The translations under genes were made by a program, and so were the position numbers. Shown in pieces: positions 58,200-64,000 of a DNA stretch of 64,000 bases. Origin of the DNA: Isoetes taiwanensis (lineage: Eukaryota; Streptophyta; Lycopodiopsida; Isoetales; Isoetaceae); the NCBI GenBank assembly GCA_021234155.1, contig JAJEKV010000009.1:8998546-9062545 (forward strand), written 5' to 3'. The notes below the pieces were generated by a model. The model made no database searches and was not told the origin of the DNA. It saw nothing but the letters and a program-made list of their open reading frames with translations. The number at the start of each line of letters is the position of its first letter. Within the stretch, counting starts at the first letter, position 1.

Positions 58200-61100
58200 A
58201 TTTTATATAACAGATATTTTGTTGCCTCTGTGAGTTTTCCACTTACAACTATTAGCATGACTATATACTAACTGTTCATACTTTGTAATCACAGGAAGTA
58301 ATATATTTTACTACTTATCTTTTTGAAGAAGAGTCTAATTTTACGTATACACGCATAATTTTTTATGCAATTTATCTTGGAAATCAATAAAATTATTCAA
58401 CTCAAGGTGGTCAAAATTTACAAAGACATAAAATAGCATAAGCAATCTAAGGTCGAATTTTTACTACCGTGTAGGAAACGAGAAAATAGTCTGTGGAGTT
58501 TGTCTTCCATGAACTTTGCATGGTGTGCTTCAAATAGTCTTCCCAATTTGGTTTTGCCAAAGTGCGGTTTGTTATATAGGTATTCAAATATAGAAGAAGA
58601 AGAAAGGAACACAACCTTCACAAGCATATTGTATTTCATGTAAAGCAAGACAAACTCTACAGGCATATTGTGGTTGCTTGGGTCATTTCTATCATGAGTT
58701 CCTATCTACCATTACATCATTGTCGAGAAACACCTTTACCCCCATCGCTTTTATTCTATTTTCTTGTGAGAAGTGCCATCTGCGTGATCCTCTTTCTTTT
58801 GTTTGAATGTGAGAAATCATATCACCCCCATCCTTTGCCTTGTGATTCATTCGAGGGAATGATGTGTTCTGGATTTTAACATTGGTTTTAGCAAAGATGT
58901 GGTAGGAGGATGGCATCTATTTTCCAGATGCCATATGTATTGTATGTGACTTTCTTTGGTGCTGTTTTTTTTTATGAAGTAGTTAAGGAACAATTCATTG
59001 TTCATCTACCTTTGTGTAGTCCACAAGTGCAATGGTGTTGTTGTCGCTGACACTTGCATGCTGCTCGCCTCTGTATTTTTTGCTTTAAGGTTGTAGATGT
59101 TAAAGTGTACAGCTATAATTTTGGAATACTCTTTTTTGTTGAAGGTAAAAATATGGCAGTATATAGTTCTTGATGAGACTCAAGTAGTGAATAGTGCATC
59201 CGTGAAAGAAGGATGCCTATAATATTGTTGCCTTGGCAGCGTTAAGAAATGGTTGCTGTTGCTTTCTTCTATGCTTAAACAGGTCATTCTTGACCGCAAA
59301 AGATCAATCTATTTATAATATTTTTTCAAAATACAAAAGATGAACACTTCCCACAAAAGAGGAGCACATGTCTGTTGTTAAGAAACTAGCTAGAGACGAT
59401 CCTATATAACCTTTAAATACTATAACTTATCATAAGCACACTTAGAATTCCCTGTGGTCTCATAACAGTAAGTTTTAGCTTTCATTGACGTAAACCATCA
59501 TTTAAGATGATCCATTGGGTGCAGCTACTACCTCAGATTCATTATTTCGTTGTGATACAAAATTTGATGTTGATGGTATAGCTGTTGCTTGTGCTGGCAT
59601 CCTTCCTTGTGCTAGGTACTGCACAATCATCCAATATCGGTTTACATACAATTTGTAGGCGCAAGATAATGAGATTACGATGCTTACTTCAATTTGATTT
59701 AAGTGGCTTGAACAATAGTACTTTAATTCTTCCATGTGTCCACCCCAATTGGTTTGAACAATGCAGGTTGGGCCAAAAGGATCCATAGGGAAGATATCGG
59801 TGAAGCATTGAGTGAATTGTACTCCCAGTCTGGTCTATGTGCACGCCTTCTTCAGCAACCGAACATAAAATGCGGGAAATATCATTCAATTCCTAGTGCA
59901 CTAAAAATTGCTCCCTCGCTTTCCTTCAATCCATCCACATTTTATGTGTTTTACTTCTTCATCAGGACGATCTCGTACTGCAATGCATAAAAACTTGTTA
60001 GTATTAGTTGTTCTAGCCACTACATCAGCTGAGAGTGGAATGCCCATCCCTGATCCGACACTATTCAAAGTTATCCGCAAAAAAGCATGGATTAGCTTGC
60101 AGATGTTAAAAGTGCATCTTTCCTAATTCTCTAATCCATAAACGAGTTCACTTTCTATTGTTTAATTTGAGAATTTTCTTTGCAAATAACCTTGGAGCAA
60201 TTGAGCAAAACGATGCAGGGAAAGGAAGAAGTCGAACCACGGATCGGGGCGTGCATGCATGAAATGATGCATCCCATTGGTATTTATAGCATCAGGAAAT
60301 TCTATAAGCTGTCTATCATAAATGCGAAAAGCTACTTTAGCTGGAATTTAAGTGATGATTTGAAGCAGAATGGATACCGTAATTGTATCCGATCTTCCTT
60401 TTAATTTGAGCACCAATTCTTAATTTCTCAATTTAATTGTATATGTCATCTAAAGGCATATTCAGTTTTTATATTAGTCTCAAAATATTAGTGGTGTACA
60501 ATTTGCCAATGGTAACAAAGTGTTTGAAGAAGCAAAATATTGCCATTATTGGTTCTAACATTAGAAGCTTAATGTTGCATGCATATGGACTCTATATGCC
60601 AAGGTGCAACATCAATGATATTTTCTTATGCTCATCTCACTTAGCAAAGTCTTGTGTTTTTAATAAAATTCGCTACCCCCTTGTAGATGCAGCTCTCCCA
60701 TCATACACGATAGGAGAGCAACCCCTTTCCGGTTCACGGGGCTATTTTGCCCTGCCGTCGATTCTCTAGTTCATTCCCCTTAACGTCTAGGATATCCTAC
60801 TTAAGAATCTTCCCATATGTCAATGTAAGATTAATTGGGCAAGGTTGCACTCAATAGACACTTATATGCACCTTCACAACCTTGCATGCAATGTCTAGGA
60901 TGTAATGTTATTTATCCTTATTCCATTAACATATTTGAGTTCAAATATTAAATCATAAAGAAACATAGAAGGAGAAGCAAGATAAGATTGAAAGAAATGG
61001 CTAGGGGAACGATAATACTTCTTATGTCTAAATAGTGAAGTTATTTTATAGACCTAAGCATTGTTGTTTTGAAACCTTATCTTAGAAGGTTATCATCATA

Positions 61101-64000
61101 AACAGACGTAATCATGTTTGTCTTGAAAACCTTACCCTAAAAAAGATTATGACCATAAATGTGGGGAAGATTATGGATTGAATGGGAAGGAACCACGGGT
61201 AGTTGCACATGTATGATTGACTATTTCTACCTAATTAGGATTGGCATACAAAGAAATGATAGCAAGATTGCTACTATGGGCATATCCCCATTCACATATG
61301 CCTATGGGTCATTATTTAATTTACCACTACATTATTATGATAGTTTCATAATTGAATCAAATATATATCACTATTAGAAAGCATAAGAAACACATGAAAT
61401 ACTACGCATCTAAACTTACGAGACCATGTTCTTCTACTATGGTTCCTCTCAAAAATTTATTTTGTTTTTAATAATTTGGCCTAGATATCTTCTTTGTTTT
61501 TTAAATTCCCAGAAATTTTCTCCGAGTGATAGAACGCACTGTTTTTAACCAAAAGGCAGCAATGGATATCTTGTGATAATCAAAGGTCGTCCATATAGCT
61601 TCTCTTCACAGAATGCGCCATGAGTAAAACACTAAAAACGACATCCTACATTTTTATATGAACCCAATGGACCGGAAATCCATGTCGAGGAGCTTCTTGC
61701 CTTATGCGATCGTTCTCGTAAAATCGATTCTACCAAATAGACCCTAATATTCCCTTACGATTACATCCTCTGGCCCAGCGAAAAGTTCCTTAGATGTTAT
61801 ATAAGGAATGCGATGAAACCTTTTTCATAATTAGTTTTATTGCATCTTGGCTCTAAATGAAATATCCTCCCGACCCTAATAACTAGGTTTGTTCTTAGGC
61901 CTCCATGTGAAATGTAGGTTTAATAGATGAGAAATTGAAGCACATCTTAATTACATCCATTTGGGACATCTAAGAGGTAAAAGCGGAGACATAAATCCGT
62001 CTATAGTTTGTGCCTCAAGAAATATTACTTTGCGAGAATCTCGAGCAATGTCTTCTAAATCTTTTAAAGCAATCCTAAGGCATTATGGAATGTGAAAGTA
62101 TATAACATAAGATCTCGGGTTTTAATTCACCTTATACCATCTTAGCTCTTCAAATTCGTGTGTGATCTATTATTTGAAGGATGCTATTTAATAGGAAAAG
62201 GAAGTTGAAGTCAATTCAAGAACTAACTACAAAGAAGTCTTGAAGAATTTAATAATTAAGAAATTAATTATGTTATTCGAATTTTTTTCTTCCTCATCTT
62301 GCCTCTCTTTTCTTGTCCATGACCTTTGTTACTCAAATGATCCTTTGTCCATCATAACCTATTCCCCGCACCACTTGGACATTCTCATGCAAAGTGTCTA
62401 CTTTCTCACATATAAAACAACCCGAAGCACTTTCGCCGAATTCCTACCCCCTTTATGACTATATGTACTTCTCCCCATTTTTTGGTTCAATTTGAATAAA
62501 TCTTATTGTATTGTGGAACGCGCCATGCATTTGAAACAAGATCGCCCCCGGTTGATCCTGGGAAACAAAGGAAAATGGGTCATTTATGAGTAAATGCAGC
62601 GGTGAAATTGCGCCATTTAAAAGGCAAATGGAATAGCAGCGTCATTTTAGCAAATGGAGCAACCGCAGGTTACACTAGCAGATATGAGTAATATGAGTAT
62701 ACATGCATCCATAGGGAACAACTAGACCAACACATTACATTGTTCTAATGGATGGGATTGATCTCAGCTTGATGAACTACAACATTTGATAAATTATCTC
62801 AACTACATGTATGTATGGGATTATCTCTCAAGTATCATCCAAGGGAAAAAGAAATAAAAAGAATAAAGGTTTTATTATTGGGACATTACTTTGGGCACTG
62901 GCCGAGGCTATTGTGAAGAGCACCAATTTTAGATTGATAAAATGCTTGATTGAGATAGAAGAATTGGTTGATTACCATATGGATGCTTTTCGCATGAAAC
63001 TTTTAATGTCTTTGGAGCAATTGGAAGATTAGCATAAAGAAGCTCACATGCAGGTGCATTGTTTGATTCTTTTTGACATGTAAAGAAGGCACAAAATATT
63101 GACATGTTGCCTCTGAGGGAAATCTGAAATTCTCTCTTGTACTATAGTTCTTTGCAGTCAAATATGATTCTTTGTCTAAGCGAAAGCTAGCATCATAGAA
63201 ACACGTTCTAGGAGTTGCAAGCGTACAGCGATGGAATAATGCCAATATTTCAACGCAAATTCTCACAAGGTACGTATTTTCCATATCTTTTATTAACCAA
63301 AATTTACATATGGATTTTGCAAATGTCGGACCTTGCATTTGGACGTATGTGATATGTAATCGGGTCATATGACAAAAACCTTGTTGAAGGTTTCTAGAAT
63401 TTTTCCCTTTCCACATTGCAACCTTTTTCATCACGTTGATGCCCCTCATAATAAGTCCACTATCCTAGCATTTGCAAACCTTTATATCTCTCACCTTTTT
63501 CAAATTAAAAGTTGCATGGGCATGCATATTACCACTTGGCACATTCTTGAATAATTGATTTGCATGCTTTTTTAGAATTGCTTCTCTTTTTTCGATTTAG
63601 CCTCTCCATCCATCTCTTCATATTTTTAAGACAAATAATGGGGTCTTTATCCCATCTTTTTACCACAAGTGGTCTTTACAATCGATGATTGGCACGTTTA
63701 AGAGAAATCATTGGCCCCTAAAAGTTTAGGAGTTCGTGGCATTCTGCATAAGCAGCAGTGGCTGCCACATTTCGTTGCTCCCTCATTCTATCTATTATAT
63801 GCTCGCTCCCTCATTCTATCCTGTAATATGCTCGGAAAAGCGTTTTACCTCTGATCTTACATCCAGTATTCAGACTATCAAGATTTGTCGTGGGCATCAA
63901 GCTTGCTTTTATTTTTGCCATTACAGATCCGTTTTGGATGTGAGTGGGTCTTAGGCCTTTGCTTCCACATCTTTGATTCTTTTGGCACATCAATCTCTGC
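58200..64000. other. No recognised gene in the right-hand 5.8 kb
   Basis: The longest open frames (60437-60769, 63003-63449, 59502-59786) lack domain motifs and normal codon pattern. A short frame at 62811-63032 is Lys-rich at its start but unrecognised. A minus-strand stretch at 59900-59520 looks weakly protein-like. No tRNA, repeat array or transposon end could be defined. Confidence 0.4.

Noticed and set aside
63003-63449. 148-codon minus-strand ORF
   Set aside because: No domain, uneven composition and no supporting splice or start context; long frames of this size occur by chance here.

Overview
The window looks like nuclear DNA from a land plant with a large, repeat-rich genome. The evidence is intron-containing plant genes (a jasmonate-pathway allene oxide cyclase and a B3-domain protein), decayed PLS-type pentatricopeptide repeat (PPR) genes, LINEs, SINE-like repeats, LTR elements and several DNA transposons. 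A DDD/E transposon of a type I recall from mosses, together with the abundant PPR remnants, makes a seedless plant such as a fern, lycophyte or bryophyte more likely than a flowering plant. The species cannot be proved from this sequence.

Only two genes look intact. Allene oxide cyclase lies on the minus strand at 5766-6759 in four exons with clean splice sites and all phases matching. A two-domain B3-type protein lies on the plus strand at 57301-58192 in three exons. Most other coding signal is broken. There are PPR pseudogenes at 2880-3225, 3279-4842 and about 28060-29150, a lectin-type receptor-kinase fragment (47815-48213), a double-stranded-RNA-binding-domain fragment (35450-35664) and a B3-like remnant (36410-36600). 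A galactono-lactone dehydrogenase (GLDH) pseudogene runs from 22849 down to 12230.

The most striking structure is a 9,018-bp DNA transposon at 13759-22776, with matching inverted ends and a CTAT target duplication. It sits inside codon 24 of the GLDH transit-peptide region. Skipping the element and one CTAT brings the reading frame back into register. It carries a minus-strand transposase with a Cys-rich region and a D/D/(D or E)-like core, an unidentified minus-strand gene, and plus-strand cargo: a coiled-coil/RING-like protein and an FCP1/NIF-type HAD phosphatase.

A second composite lies at 42931-46200: a 3.27-kb element with inverted ends and a GTA duplication. It carries fragments of a SPRTN-like DNA-protein crosslink protease and of the CTP synthase glutaminase domain, so it resembles a Pack-type gene-capturing transposon.

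Retroelements fill much of the rest. A Ty3-type gag/protease remnant with its LTR lies at the left edge. A LINE family with pentanucleotide tails has full or partial copies at 9199-10464, 11600-11720, 25430-25502, 25710-26165, 26187-26990, 30454-34890 and 38241-38400. An L1-like LINE occupies 48214-52274, with a poly-A tail and a 14-bp target duplication. A 1.54-kb poly-A retroposon (30987-32525) is nested in one LINE, and a SINE lies at 24745-25060. About 53.4-57.3 kb and 58.2-64 kb hold no gene I can recognise, mostly AT-rich decayed sequence.
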